Positions 1 through 8,158 of a stretch of DNA of 32,242 nt are shown here, one piece after another (the first letter of the stretch is position 1; each line of letters begins with the position of its first letter). The stretch spans positions 1-32,242 of the forward strand of contig JADGHQ010000026.1 in assembly GCA_019683805.1 (NCBI GenBank), written 5' to 3'. The notes beneath the pieces were generated by a model. The model was not told the origin of the DNA. It searched no databases and was given only the letters and a program-made list of their open reading frames with translations. The stretch is from Thermoleophilaceae bacterium. GTDB taxonomy: Bacteria > Actinomycetota > Thermoleophilia > Solirubrobacterales > Thermoleophilaceae. A program made the position numbers and the translations under genes.

Positions 1-2
1 CC

Positions 3-209
3 CCAGTCTCCCAGCGCACCTACTCAGTCACCGGCATGACCTGCGAGCACTGCGTGCTGTCCGTCCGCGAGGAGGTCGCCGAGGTCGCCGGCGTCTCGGA
101 CGTCGACGTCGACCTGGCCTCCGGCCGGCTGACGGTGACCGGCGAGAGGTTCAGCGACGACGCGGTGCGCGCCGCGGTGGCCGAGGCGGGTTACGAGGTA
201 ACGGCATGA
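3..209 (+). CDS. CopZ-like copper chaperone (HMA domain), 5' partial
   Basis: The open frame runs in from the left edge and ends at TGA 207-209, giving about 68 residues. It carries the heavy-metal-associated motif GMTCEHC, the two-cysteine Cu(I) site of CopZ/Atx1 chaperones, followed by the usual beta-alpha-beta pattern ending in AEAGYEV. The known role of this family is cytosolic Cu(I) delivery to CopA-type ATPases. The stop overlaps the next start (ATGA at 206-209), so the two are probably translationally coupled, and a CopA gene lies two genes downstream. The true start lies outside the window. It could instead be the tail of a longer HMA protein, but the domain is nearly complete here. 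Confidence 0.85.
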   Translation, partial: PVSQRTYSVTGMTCEHCVLSVREEVAEVAGVSDVDVDLASGRLTVTGERFSDDAVRAAVAEAGYEVTA

Positions 210-1144
210 CCGCCCCGGTCAAGCTCGCCGGCTTCCCCGCCATCCTCGCCGTGCTCTTCGCGGGCGGCGCGCTCGCAGGCGGGCTGATCGACCCGGACGC
301 GCCAGGCCCCAAGGCCGAGGCGCAGTCCGCGGGTCGCCGGGCCGCCGAGGCCCACGGCATGGACGGCATGGCAGGCGACACGCACGCCGCGGCCGATGGG
401 GAGCGCACGAGCGCCCACGGCCCCATGAGCATGGGCGTGCGCGGGCTCGCGGTCGCCGAGAACGGCCTGCGCATCGTCGTCGAGGATCCCGAGCTGCGCC
501 GCGGCAGGACCGAGATGCTGCGCTTCCGCATCGTCGACGACCAGGGCCGGGCGGTGCGCGACTTCGACGTCGAGCACACCAAGCGCATGCACGTGATCGT
601 CGCCCGGCGCGACCTGGCGACCTTCCAGCACCTCCACCCCGTGATGGCCGCGGACGGCACCTGGAGCACGCCCCTGCGCCTGCGCCGCGCCGGCTCCTAC
701 CGGGTGTTCGCGGACTTCTCCCACGATGGCCGCGCGACCACCCTCGCGAGCGACCTGCGCGTCGACGGCGCAGCCGACCTCGTGCCGCTCCCCGCGCCGG
801 CCTCGACGGCGAAGAGCGCCGGCGGCTACGCCGTCCGGCTCGGCGGCGGAGCCCCGCGCGCCGGCCAGGAGAGCGCGCTGCGCTTCACGATCACCAAGGA
901 CGGCCGCCCCGTGCGCGTCGAGCCGTACCTCGGCGCTGACGGCCACCTGGTGGCGCTGCGCGAGGGCGACCTCGCCTTCCTCCATGTCCACCCGACCGAG
1001 CAGGGCCACGGCACGGGCGCCGGGCGCGACGACTCGATCGGCTTCGAGGCGACGTTCCCGACCAGCGGCAGGTATCGGCTGTTCCTACAGTTCAAGCACG
1101 AGGGCCGTGTCCGGACGGTCGCGTTCACGAGCGAGGTGGAGTAG
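206..1144 (+). CDS. Exported/membrane-anchored His- and Met-rich protein of the copper operon
   Basis: This is a 312-residue protein with a hydrophobic N-terminal segment (about residues 8-27) that looks like a signal anchor or signal peptide. Residues 50-76 are rich in His and Met ([18 protein letters not shown]), typical of extracytoplasmic copper binding. Two similar beta-rich units follow. Each has an H-x-H-P motif (HLHP 142-145, HVHP 260-263) and then a G-x-Y-R-[VL]-F-x-x-F strand (about 163-171 and 288-296), which suggests an internal duplication. The start ATG overlaps the stop of the CopZ-like gene, and the stop lies 2 bp before the CopA start. I do not recognise a named family with a proven function. 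A periplasm-side copper-binding or copper-transfer role is inferred from composition and neighbours. Confidence 0.75.
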   Translation: MTAPVKLAGFPAILAVLFAGGALAGGLIDPDAPGPKAEAQSAGRRAAEAHGMDGMAGDTHAAADGERTSAHGPMSMGVRGLAVAENGLRIVVEDPELRRGRTEMLRFRIVDDQGRAVRDFDVEHTKRMHVIVARRDLATFQHLHPVMAADGTWSTPLRLRRAGSYRVFADFSHDGRATTLASDLRVDGAADLVPLPAPASTAKSAGGYAVRLGGGAPRAGQESALRFTITKDGRPVRVEPYLGADGHLVALREGDLAFLHVHPTEQGHGTGAGRDDSIGFEATFPTSGRYRLFLQFKHEGRVRTVAFTSEVE

Positions 1145-1146
1145 CC

Positions 1147-3471
1147 ATGGCCGATGCCATCGAGCACGTCGAGCTGGCGATCACCGGCATGACGTGCGCG
1201 TCGTGCGCGAACCGGATCGAGCGCAGGCTCAACAAGCTCGACGGCGTAAGCGCGTCAGTCAACTACGCCACCGAGCGGGCGACGGTCGACTTCGACCCCG
1301 TCGCCGTCGCCCCCGAGCAGCTCGTCGAGGCCGTCGAGGCCGCGGGCTACCAGGCCGCGCTGCCGTCCGCCGAGCCGCAGGGCCCGGCGCACGGCGAGGA
1401 CGCGGAGCGCGACGAGACGGCGCCGCTGCGCCGCCGGCTGCTCGTCAGCGCCCTGCTGTCGGTGCCGGTGCTGCTGCTCGCGATGATCCCGGCGCTCCAG
1501 TTCGACAACTGGCAGTGGCTCTCGCTCCAGCTCGCCACCCCCGTGGTGCTCTGGGGCGCCTGGCCCTTCCACCGCGCCGCCTGGGCGAACGCCAGGCACG
1601 GCACCGCGACGATGGACACCCTGATCTCGGTCGGCGTGCTGGCCGCCTGGCTGTGGTCGCTCTACGCGCTGTTCCTCGGCGACGCCGGCATCACCGGGAT
1701 GCGGATGGCGTTCGACATCGTTCCGAAAGCGGGCGGCGGCGACGAGATCTACCTCGAGACGGCCTCGGTCGTGACGACGTTCATCCTCGCCGGCCGCTAC
1801 TTCGAGGCGCGCGCCAAGCGCCGCGCCGGCGCGGCGCTCGAGGCGCTGCTCGAGCTCGGCGCCAAGGACGTCTCGGTCCTCGACGCCGACGGCGCCGAGC
1901 GCCGCATCCCGATCGAGCAGCTCGCGGTGGGCGACCGCTTCGTCGTGCGCCCGGGCGAGAAGGTCGCGACCGACGGCATCGTCGAGGAGGGCACGAGCGC
2001 CGTCGACCAGTCGCTTCTGACGGGCGAGTCCGTGCCGGTCGAGAAGCAGCCCGGCGACGAGGTGGCGGGCGCGACGATCAACGCCGGCGGCCGCCTCGTC
2101 GTGCGCGCGACGAGGGTCGGGGCCGACACCGCGCTCGCGCAAATCGCGCGGCTCGTGACCGAGGCCCAGACCGGCAAGGCGCCGGTGCAGCGCCTCGCCG
2201 ACCGCATCTCGGGCGTCTTCGTCCCGATCGTGATCGGCCTCTCGCTCGCGACGCTCGGGTTCTGGATCGGGGCGGGCGAGGACATCGACTTCGCTTTCAC
2301 GGCGGCGGTGGCGGTGCTCATCATCGCCTGCCCGTGCGCGCTCGGGCTCGCCACGCCGACGGCGCTGCTCGTGGGCACAGGCCGCGGCGCCCAGCTCGGC
2401 CTGCTGATCAAGGGCCCGGAGATCCTCGAGTCGACGCGCAAGGTCGACACGATCGTGCTCGACAAGACGGGCACCGTCACGACCGGCGGGATGGCGCTCG
2501 TGGACGTCGCGCTCGCAGGCGGCGCGGAGCGCGACGAGGCTCTGCGGCTCGCCGGCGGGCTGGAGGCGGCCTCCGAGCATCCGATCGCCCGGGCGGTCGC
2601 CCGCGCGGCCACGGAGGAGCTCGGACGGCTGCCGGCCGTCGAGGGCTTCGCCAGCCGCGAGGGCCTGGGCGTGGAGGGCATGGTCGACGGCCACGCGGTG
2701 CAGGTCGGCCGCCCCTCGCTGATCGCCGAGCGGGGCCTGCGGATCCCCGCCGAGCTCGAGCGGGCGCTGCGGGCCGCGGAGGAGCGCGGCCGGACCGCGG
2801 TCGTCGCCGCCTGGGACGGTGCCGTCCGCGCCGTGCTCGTCGTCGCCGACACCGTCAAGCCGACCTCCGCGGAGGCCGTCGCCTCACTCAGGGAACTGGG
2901 CCTGCGCCCGGTCCTCCTGACCGGCGACAACGAGACGACCGCGCGCGCGGTCGCCGCCGAGGTCGGGATCGACGAGGTGATCGCCGAGGTCCTGCCCTCC
3001 GACAAGGCCGCGGTGGTCAGGCGCCTCCAGGACGAGGGCCGGGTCGTCGCGATGGTCGGGGACGGCGTCAACGACGCGCCCGCGCTCGCGCAAGCCGACC
3101 TCGGGCTCGCGATCGGGACCGGCACCGACGTCGCCATCGAGGCGAGCGACCTCACCCTGGTCACCGGCGACCTGCGCGCGGCCGCCGACGCCATCCGGCT
3201 CTCGCGGGCGACGCTGCGGACGATCAAGCAGAACCTCGCCTGGGCGTTCGGCTACAACGTCGCGGCTCTGCCGCTCGCCGCCGCCGGCCTGCTCAACCCC
3301 GTCATCGCCGGAGCGGCGATGGCCTTCTCGAGCGTCTCGGTCGTCACCAACGCCCTGCGCCTGCGGCGCTTCCGGGCCGCGCACGGCTCGGCGCGTCCGG
3401 GGGTCGGGCCGGCCGCTGCCGCCGACACGGGTCGCGACCGTGCGCACCCGGCGATGGAGATGGGATCGTGA
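1147..3471 (+). CDS. copA: Cu(I)-exporting P1B-type ATPase CopA
   Basis: This 774-residue heavy-metal P-type ATPase pumps Cu(I) out of the cytoplasm at the expense of ATP. It has one N-terminal HMA domain (GMTCASC, 14-20), the TGES actuator loop, the membrane ion site CPC (residues 395-397), the phosphorylation site DKTGT (Asp439), an SEHP nucleotide-binding motif and the hinge [10 protein letters not shown]. The last two helices carry Y-N (GYNVAAL) and M-x-x-S-S (MAFSS), the P1B-1 signature for monovalent copper rather than Zn/Cd. It sits in the middle of the copper operon, 2 bp after the His/Met-rich protein and overlapping the TetR gene (stop TGA inside GTGA at 3468-3471). Length is normal for a one-HMA CopA. 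Confidence 0.95.
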   Translation: MADAIEHVELAITGMTCASCANRIERRLNKLDGVSASVNYATERATVDFDPVAVAPEQLVEAVEAAGYQAALPSAEPQGPAHGEDAERDETAPLRRRLLVSALLSVPVLLLAMIPALQFDNWQWLSLQLATPVVLWGAWPFHRAAWANARHGTATMDTLISVGVLAAWLWSLYALFLGDAGITGMRMAFDIVPKAGGGDEIYLETASVVTTFILAGRYFEARAKRRAGAALEALLELGAKDVSVLDADGAERRIPIEQLAVGDRFVVRPGEKVATDGIVEEGTSAVDQSLLTGESVPVEKQPGDEVAGATINAGGRLVVRATRVGADTALAQIARLVTEAQTGKAPVQRLADRISGVFVPIVIGLSLATLGFWIGAGEDIDFAFTAAVAVLIIACPCALGLATPTALLVGTGRGAQLGLLIKGPEILESTRKVDTIVLDKTGTVTTGGMALVDVALAGGAERDEALRLAGGLEAASEHPIARAVARAATEELGRLPAVEGFASREGLGVEGMVDGHAVQVGRPSLIAERGLRIPAELERALRAAEERGRTAVVAAWDGAVRAVLVVADTVKPTSAEAVASLRELGLRPVLLTGDNETTARAVAAEVGIDEVIAEVLPSDKAAVVRRLQDEGRVVAMVGDGVNDAPALAQADLGLAIGTGTDVAIEASDLTLVTGDLRAAADAIRLSRATLRTIKQNLAWAFGYNVAALPLAAAGLLNPVIAGAAMAFSSVSVVTNALRLRRFRAAHGSARPGVGPAAAADTGRDRAHPAMEMGS

Positions 3472-4058
3472 GCGGCTCGGCCGCGCCCGCTGTCGATCAC
3501 CGGCGGGCGACCGCCGAGCGCAACCGCGCCGCGATCCTTGACGCCGCCGAGCGGCTCCTCGCCCGGCGCGACGGCCTCAGCATGGTGGCGATCGCCGCCG
3601 AGGCGGGCGTCTCGCGGCCGACGCTCTACGCGCACTTCAGGACCATCGACCAGGTGGTCGAGGCGGCGGTCGAGCGGTCGGTGAGCGCCTCGCTCGCCGC
3701 CATCGAGGCGGCCGAGCCCGCCGCCGGCCCCGCCGAGGAGGCCCTCGGCCGCATGCTCGCCGCGTCGTGGGGCCGGCTCGCGAGCTTCGACGCGCTGGCG
3801 CGCGGCGCCGCCGAGCACCTGTCGCCCGGCGCCCTGCACCGCACCCACGAGCCGCTGATCGCGCGCATGCGAGAGCTCGTCGAGCGCGGGCAGCGCGACG
3901 GCGCCTTCCGCGCCGACCTTCCCGCCGACTGGCTCGTGACGGCCTACTTCTCGCTCGTGCACGGCGCGTATGAGCACGCGCAGGCGCACGGCCTGAGCGC
4001 CGAGCGAACGCTCGAGCTGCTCGACACCACAGTCCGCGACCTGCTCGCGGCCGACTGA
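3468..4058 (+). CDS. TetR/AcrR-family transcriptional regulator
   Basis: This is a 196-residue protein starting at GTG 3468, which overlaps the copA stop by 4 bp (GTGA). A purine-rich GGAGATGGG lies just upstream as ribosome-binding site. The N-terminal third has the TetR helix-turn-helix: [12 protein letters not shown], then [19 protein letters not shown] (about 39-57). The C-terminal part is a helical ligand/dimer domain with no recognisable ligand signature. Its position as the fourth gene of a copper operon suggests that it controls this operon. That is inference, because the operon's promoter is outside the window. Copper export in Actinobacteria is more often governed by CsoR or CueR types, so a TetR member here is slightly unusual. 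Confidence 0.88.
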   Translation: MSGSAAPAVDHRRATAERNRAAILDAAERLLARRDGLSMVAIAAEAGVSRPTLYAHFRTIDQVVEAAVERSVSASLAAIEAAEPAAGPAEEALGRMLAASWGRLASFDALARGAAEHLSPGALHRTHEPLIARMRELVERGQRDGAFRADLPADWLVTAYFSLVHGAYEHAQAHGLSAERTLELLDTTVRDLLAAD

Positions 4059-4072
4059 AAGGAGCGTGGTCC

Positions 4073-4545
4073 GTGCGCGGCGCCGGCAACACCCGCCACG
4101 TTCCTGTTCGCGGACATCGCCGGCTTCACCGCGCTGACCGAGGCCCACGGCGACGAGCAGGCCGCCGACCTCGTGGCCGAGTTCTGCGCCGCCGTCGAGT
4201 CGGAGCTCCCCGCCTTCGGCGGCGCGCATGTCAAGACCATCGGCGACGCGCTCATGCTGCGCGTCCCCGACCCCGGCCAGGCGGTGCTGCTCGGTCTCTG
4301 CATCGCGCACGACGTGATCGGGCGGCACGGCGCGCCCGCGGTGCGCGTCGGGCTCCACCACGGAGCGCGGCGGCGACTACTTCGGGGCGTCCGATCGCCT
4401 GCTCGCGGTCGATCCCGTCTGCCTGATGGCGGTCGACCCCGAGCACGCGGCGGGGCGACTGGTGTTCGAGGACACCGTCTACTTCTTCTGCACGCTCGCG
4501 TGCGCGGCCGCCTTCGCGCGGCACCCGGAGCGGTTCGCAGGCTGA
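4073..4545 (+). pseudogene. Broken adenylate/guanylate cyclase-like + YHS-domain fusion gene
   Basis: Three reading frames must be joined to read one protein. A strong AAAGGAG lies upstream of GTG 4073. The class III cyclase-like part (TFLFADIAGFTALTEAHG ... VKTIGDALMLRV ... VRVGLHHG) lies in the frame of position 4098 and has no start codon of its own. An extra C in the CCC run at 4092-4094 would join it to GTG 4073. Near 4360-4364 the frame changes again to ERGGDYFGAS, which runs directly into a YHS metal-binding domain (DPVCLMAVDP ... YFFCTLACAAAF ... HPERF) ending at TGA 4543. The second half of a normal cyclase domain (after DYFGA) is missing, so an internal deletion is likely as well. 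It directly follows the TetR gene. Either the gene is decayed or the assembly carries errors. Confidence 0.75.
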
Positions 4546-4567
4546 TCGTGCTGGCCAGGGGAGAAGA

Positions 4568-4640
<73 letters not shown>

Positions 4641-4649
4641 GGGGAGGCA

Positions 4650-4655
4650 ATTGTA
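4650..4655 (-). promoter_or_regulatory. Candidate -10 box of the tRNA-Lys promoter
   Basis: On the minus strand TACAAT (4655 to 4650) stands out in an otherwise GC-rich gap and ends 9 bp before the first base of the tRNA, which is a plausible -10 position. No convincing -35 hexamer was seen at 16-18 bp spacing. Confidence 0.4.
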
Positions 4656-4705
4656 TTGGCCGGGCGAGCGTGGCGCCCAGGCAAGCCCGGCGTGCGCGCG
4701 CCCCG

Positions 4706-5065
4706 CTAGGCGGCGCCGCCCTGCTTGACGGCGGACAGCGCCTCCTCGCGCGTCGCGTGGATCGGGAAGACGCGGTCGAGGCCCGTGATCTCGAAGATTT
4801 TGGCGATGTTCTGGTCGTTGCAGACCAGCGCGAGCGTGCCGCCCGACGGCCGCAGCCGCTTCACCCCTCCGACGAGCACCCCGAGGGTGGTCGAGTCGAT
4901 GAACGTCGCCTTCGAGAGATCGACGACGACCTGCTTGCTGCCCGCCTCGATCACCTGGACCATGCGATCCTTGAACTCGGGAGCGGTGTACAGGTCGACC
5001 TCGCCGCCGAGCTCGATCACGTGCGTGTCGGCGTCGATGGCCTCGTCGCTGATCTGGAAGTTCAC
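4706..5065 (-). CDS. STAS-domain anti-sigma factor antagonist
   Basis: This is a 119-residue single STAS domain like RsbV/SpoIIAA. In that family, the unphosphorylated antagonist binds the anti-sigma kinase and frees a sigma factor. The sequence has the expected order: ELGGEVDLYTAPEF (strand and helix), VVVDLSKATFIDSTTLGVLVGG with the phosphorylatable Ser at about residue 58, and GGTLALVC. I chose GTG 5065 because GAGGA lies 6-10 bp upstream and conserved homology begins at once. A longer reading from 5143 adds only a basic, low-complexity stretch. No anti-sigma kinase or sigma factor is in the window. It follows the TPR-like gene by 70 bp on the same strand. Confidence 0.9.
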   Translation of the reverse strand: MNFQISDEAIDADTHVIELGGEVDLYTAPEFKDRMVQVIEAGSKQVVVDLSKATFIDSTTLGVLVGGVKRLRPSGGTLALVCNDQNIAKIFEITGLDRVFPIHATREEALSAVKQGGAA

Positions 5066-5135
5066 CTGGGTCCTCGTCGTTCTCGGGTGCCATCGGCGGG
5101 GCCGCCGGCTTCGCCCCTGACAACCGGCGGTTGCG

Positions 5136-5822
5136 TCAGCCACTCCCGCCCGTCGTGCCCGTCGGCAGGACGGCGGTGCCGCCCTTGAGCTGCTTGAGCT
5201 GCTCGACCTGCTTCTTAACGCTACTACGCTGCTGCTTCGGAGCCAGCTCGATCGCCTTCTGGCCGGCGAGGTCGGCCTTGTCCTTCTGTCCCGCGAGCGT
5301 TGCGAGCTGCGCGAGGCGCAGGTAGTTCCCCGGGTTCGGCGCGGCCTCCGTCACGTACTCGGCGGCCGTGGTGGCGTTCGAGTAACGCCTCAAGCCGAGC
5401 TCGCCGTACACCTGGACCATGATCGCGGCCACCGACGGGTCGACCTTCTTGGGGTTGAGCGCGAGGTAGCGCTGCCAGTAGCTGTGCGCCGCCTCGAGGT
5501 TGTCCTGCGCGTCCTTCTTGAAGGCGCCGGTCTGAGGGTCGGCGTCCTCCGTCGCGAGCGTGTACTCGTCGCGGACGAGCGACGTGAGGGCGCCCTGGTT
5601 GCGCGGGTCGGCCGCCAGACGGGTCTTGGCCTTGTCGATGCGCTTCTCGACGAGCTGGTTGCCCTGGCTCCCGCCGCTGCTGCCGGTGATCGCATCCCAG
5701 AGGCCCCCGTTCGTGCCGCCGCCGATGCCGAACAGCACGAGGCCGCCGCCCATCAGGAGCGCGAGGACGAGATAGGTGCCCTGGACCGCTCGGCGGCGCT
5801 TGCCTTTGAGATCGAACAGCAT
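5136..5822 (-). CDS. Membrane-anchored TPR-like protein
   Basis: This 228-residue protein has a short basic N terminus (MLFDLKGKRRR), one transmembrane helix (about 13-33) and then a Gly/Ser/Asn linker. A helical region follows (about 55-210) with TPR-like features: alternating Ala/Leu helices, an YWQRYLALNPKK repeat end, NYLRLAQLATLAGQKDKADLAGQKAIELAP. The domain probably lies outside the membrane in a scaffold role. I chose ATG 5822 because it is 16 bp after the tatC stop and starts just before the basic/TM segment. It may be cotranscribed with tatA and tatC, but nothing in the sequence shows a role in translocation. Exact function is unknown. Confidence 0.75.
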   Translation of the reverse strand: MLFDLKGKRRRAVQGTYLVLALLMGGGLVLFGIGGGTNGGLWDAITGSSGGSQGNQLVEKRIDKAKTRLAADPRNQGALTSLVRDEYTLATEDADPQTGAFKKDAQDNLEAAHSYWQRYLALNPKKVDPSVAAIMVQVYGELGLRRYSNATTAAEYVTEAAPNPGNYLRLAQLATLAGQKDKADLAGQKAIELAPKQQRSSVKKQVEQLKQLKGGTAVLPTGTTGGSG

Positions 5823-5838
5823 CAGGTCAGCGCGGCGG

Positions 5839-6606
5839 CTACAAGCCCTCGGGTTGGGGCACCCGCTCCGGGACGTCGGTCGCCGGGCGCCCAAACGCCG
5901 CCGAGAGAAGGATACTCAGCTCGTACAGCACGATCAGCGGAATCGTCTCCAGGATCATCGACACCGGGTCGACGCTCGGGAGCAGGGCCGCGATGATCGT
6001 GCAGACCAGGATCGCGTAGCGGCGGTTCTTGCGCAGCTGCCGCGGCGTCACGATGCCGAGGCGCGTGAGGGCGAGGATCCCGACCGGGACCTGGAAGAGG
6101 ATCCCGACCGACAGGAGCGTGAGCGACACGAAGCTGTAGTAGTCGCGCGCGCGGATCTGGACGTTGAACTCGTGGTCGTTGAAGTTGAGCAGGAACTTAA
6201 GCGCCGGCGGCATCACGACGTAGTACGCGAACACCACGCCCGCGATGAAGAGCAGCGGGACCATCAGCATCAGCGGCAGCGCCACGCGGCGCTCGCTCGG
6301 CGAGAACGCAGGCAGCACGAACGCGTAGAGCTGGTAGAGCACGACCGGCAGCGAGATCACGATCGCGGCGTAGGCGCACAGTGTGAGCGTGGTCATGAAC
6401 GGCTCGGTCACGCCGAGGGTGATCGGGTGGCGGCCGTGGAGCGGCCGGTTGACGATGTCGAGGATCAGGTGCTTCTGCCAGATGCAGAGGCCGAAGGCGG
6501 TCGCGAGCGCGAGCAGCGAGACGATGATGCGCGTGCGCAGCTCGTCGAGGTGCTCGACGATGGTGAGCTGGTCGTCGTGCGAGATGGGCCGAATGCGCTT
6601 CAGCAC
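5839..6606 (-). CDS. tatC: Sec-independent (twin-arginine) translocase subunit TatC
   Basis: This is a 255-residue polytopic protein with about six transmembrane helices. TatC recognises twin-arginine signal peptides and assembles with TatA to move folded proteins across the membrane. The N-terminal cytoplasmic motif HLDELRTR (19-26), the first-loop pattern ending ITLGVTEPFMTTL, and FVLPAFSPSERR are characteristic of the family. It lies 18 bp after tatA on the same strand. A likely client in the same window is the Rieske protein, whose N terminus has a twin-arginine signal. Length is normal. Confidence 0.96.
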   Translation of the reverse strand: MLKRIRPISHDDQLTIVEHLDELRTRIIVSLLALATAFGLCIWQKHLILDIVNRPLHGRHPITLGVTEPFMTTLTLCAYAAIVISLPVVLYQLYAFVLPAFSPSERRVALPLMLMVPLLFIAGVVFAYYVVMPPALKFLLNFNDHEFNVQIRARDYYSFVSLTLLSVGILFQVPVGILALTRLGIVTPRQLRKNRRYAILVCTIIAALLPSVDPVSMILETIPLIVLYELSILLSAAFGRPATDVPERVPQPEGL

Positions 6607-6624
6607 GGCTCGCAGCCGGGGCGG

Positions 6625-6912
6625 CTAGGCGCGCGGCTCGCCTGACTCGACGGGTTGCGCCGGGCTCTGCTCGTCCGACTGCGCGGCCCCGGCCGGCGGC
6701 GGCGCCGGGCGATCGTGGACCTGGGTCTGGGGCGCGGCGGGCGAGAGCTCGGGCTTTTGCTCGTCGTCGTTGTCCTTGCCGGTGATCGAGTCCTTGAACT
6801 CGCGCATGCCCCGGCCCATCGACCTGCCGAGCTCCGGCAGACGCTTGGGCCCGAAGATCACGAGCAGGATGATCAGGACGATGATGATCTCGAGCGGACC
6901 GATGTTGGGCAT
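6625..6912 (-). CDS. tatA: Twin-arginine translocase subunit TatA
   Basis: The 95-residue protein has an N-terminal transmembrane helix (about 4-20), the conserved hinge FGPKRLPELGRSMGRGMREFK and a polar, acidic/proline-rich tail. This is the pore-forming subunit that oligomerises with TatC. TatA is favoured over TatB because the protein is short and has F-G-P at the hinge, although actinobacterial TatA/TatB can be hard to separate. It precedes tatC and is separated from dcd by 65 bp. Confidence 0.93.
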   Translation of the reverse strand: MPNIGPLEIIIVLIILLVIFGPKRLPELGRSMGRGMREFKDSITGKDNDDEQKPELSPAAPQTQVHDRPAPPPAGAAQSDEQSPAQPVESGEPRA

Positions 6913-6977
6913 GCGACGCTCCTCGGAAGGGATCTCGTAGACAAGAGTAGCGGCGCGCGCGCCGCTTCAGCGCGCCG

Positions 6978-7562
6978 TCAGGACTGCTTCGAGCCGCGCT
7001 GGAAGTTCAGGTAGAAGCGGCTCGGGGTGGGCTCGTCCTGGCCCTGGTACTTGCTGCCGGTCTCGCGCGAGCCGTAGGGACGCTCCACCGGCGAGTCCAT
7101 CCGCATGAACGAGATCTGGCCGATCGGCATCCCCTTGTAGATCGTGATCGGCAGGTTGGCGACGTTGGAGAGCTCGAGCGTGAGGTTGCCCGAGAAGCCG
7201 GGGTCGACGAACCCGGCCGTCGAGTGGATCAGGAGGCCGAGCCTGCCGAGCGAGCTCTTGCCCTCGAGCCGAGCGACCACGTCGTCCGGGAGGGTGACGC
7301 GCTCGAGCGTCTGGCCGAGGACGAACTCGCCGGGATGGAGGATGAACGGGGCGTCCTCGTCCTTGACCTCGACGAGCTCGGTGAGGTCCTCCATCGGCCG
7401 GCGGACGTCGATGAACGGATGGCGGGCGTTGTGGAAGACGCGGAAGCGCCCGTCGACCCGCATGTCCACGCTCGACGGCTGGACGAGCGACGGGTCGTAG
7501 GGGTCGAAGACGATCCGGCCCGCCTCGACCTCCGCGCGGATGCTGCGGTCGCTCAAAACCAC
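6978..7562 (-). CDS. dcd: dCTP deaminase, probably the dUMP-forming bifunctional type
   Basis: This is a 194-residue enzyme of pyrimidine deoxynucleotide synthesis. Conserved blocks are [50 protein letters not shown] (101-111), [13 protein letters not shown] (113-125) and LTLELSN with the catalytic Glu near 130. The [26 protein letters not shown] pattern resembles the DCD-DUT enzymes of mycobacteria, which convert dCTP directly to dUMP. It does not resemble the E. coli dUTP-forming type. I chose GTG 7562 because family members begin M-[IVL]-LSDRSI. No strong Shine-Dalgarno was seen. It diverges from the zinc-ribbon gene across 123 bp. Confidence 0.92.
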   Translation of the reverse strand: MVLSDRSIRAEVEAGRIVFDPYDPSLVQPSSVDMRVDGRFRVFHNARHPFIDVRRPMEDLTELVEVKDEDAPFILHPGEFVLGQTLERVTLPDDVVARLEGKSSLGRLGLLIHSTAGFVDPGFSGNLTLELSNVANLPITIYKGMPIGQISFMRMDSPVERPYGSRETGSKYQGQDEPTPSRFYLNFQRGSKQS

Positions 7563-7685
7563 GGCCGGCGCAGTGTAGAGGCTTGCCCCGACCGCGGCGA
7601 GCGTGGGCGCGCTCACGCTCTCAAGTTCCTGGCTGCCGTACCGATACCGGGCGTAGACCGTGACCCCGCCCCCTTCGCTACGGGA

Positions 7686-8120
7686 ATGAGCACCGAGCCC
7701 GACAGGCGCAACGAGAACGTGAAGAGGATCGTCCTGCCGAGCGGCAGGACGATCGAGGTGATCTCGTTCAGCGAGGTCGCCGACGAGCTTACCGGCCGCT
7801 ACCCCGCGGGCGCCGACTACGCGCCGCCCGAGGGCCTGCACATCTGCCCCGACTGCGGCTCGCGCCTGGTCTACCCCACCGAGTGGGAGGAGGCCGGCCA
7901 CGAGGCGTGGCACGTCTGGCTGCGCTGCCCGAACTGCGACTGGGAGCGGGACGGCGTGTTCCGGCAGCACCTGCTCGACGAGTTCGACGAGGAGCTCGAC
8001 CGCGGCATGGAGGAGCTCGCCGCCGACCTTGCCCGCCTGACGCGCGCGAACATGGCGGAGGAGATCGACCGCTTCGTGGCCGCGCTCGAGGCGGACGCCA
8101 TCCTCCCCATGGACTTCTAG
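7686..8120 (+). CDS. Small zinc-ribbon protein of unknown function
   Basis: This is a 144-residue soluble protein. A two-CxxC zinc ribbon (CPDCG 54-58 and CPNC 81-84) separates a short N-terminal beta-like region ([24 protein letters not shown]) from an acidic helical C terminus (about 95-135). Within the ribbon, [15 protein letters not shown] is rich in Trp and His. I do not recognise the family. The ATG at 7686 is the first good start in the frame. The gene stands alone: divergent from dcd and convergent with the polyprenyl synthase gene. An unusually strong inverted repeat lies in codons 14-23 (separate entry). Confidence 0.7.
   Translation: MSTEPDRRNENVKRIVLPSGRTIEVISFSEVADELTGRYPAGADYAPPEGLHICPDCGSRLVYPTEWEEAGHEAWHVWLRCPNCDWERDGVFRQHLLDEFDEELDRGMEELAADLARLTRANMAEEIDRFVAALEADAILPMDF
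7727..7754 (+). repeat. Perfect 12-bp inverted repeat (hairpin) inside a coding region
   Basis: The arms GATCGTCCTGCC (7727-7738) and GGCAGGACGATC (7743-7754) are exact reverse complements around the 4-nt loop GAGC. It lies 41 bases after the A of the zinc-ribbon gene's start codon, encoding ...IVLPSGRTI.... Confidence 0.9.
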
Positions 8121-8126
8121 GGGGCG

Positions 8127-8144
8127 GCGCCGCGGCACCGGCGC
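8127..8144. terminator. Terminator-like hairpin between convergent genes (no T tract)
   Basis: GCGCCG (8127-8132) and CGGCGC (8139-8144) pair around a 6-nt loop in the 38-bp gap between two convergent genes. There is no T run on either side, so it would be at best a weak or Rho-assisted terminator. Confidence 0.3.
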
Positions 8145-8158
8145 GAGCGCGGGCGGCG

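Noticed and set aside
726-3467. A very long open frame in +3 leading into the TetR gene
   Set aside because: It is Arg/Ala/Pro-rich low-complexity translation opposed to copA's strong conserved frame. Only the part from GTG 3468 is a real protein. Several equally long frames elsewhere (for example plus strand 26972-31681 and minus strand 1255-2694) are the same GC-rich shadow effect.
4660-4690. CCGGGC ... GCCCGG as terminator for the STAS gene
   Set aside because: The loop is long (19 nt), there is no T run, and GC-rich palindromes of 6 bp are frequent here.
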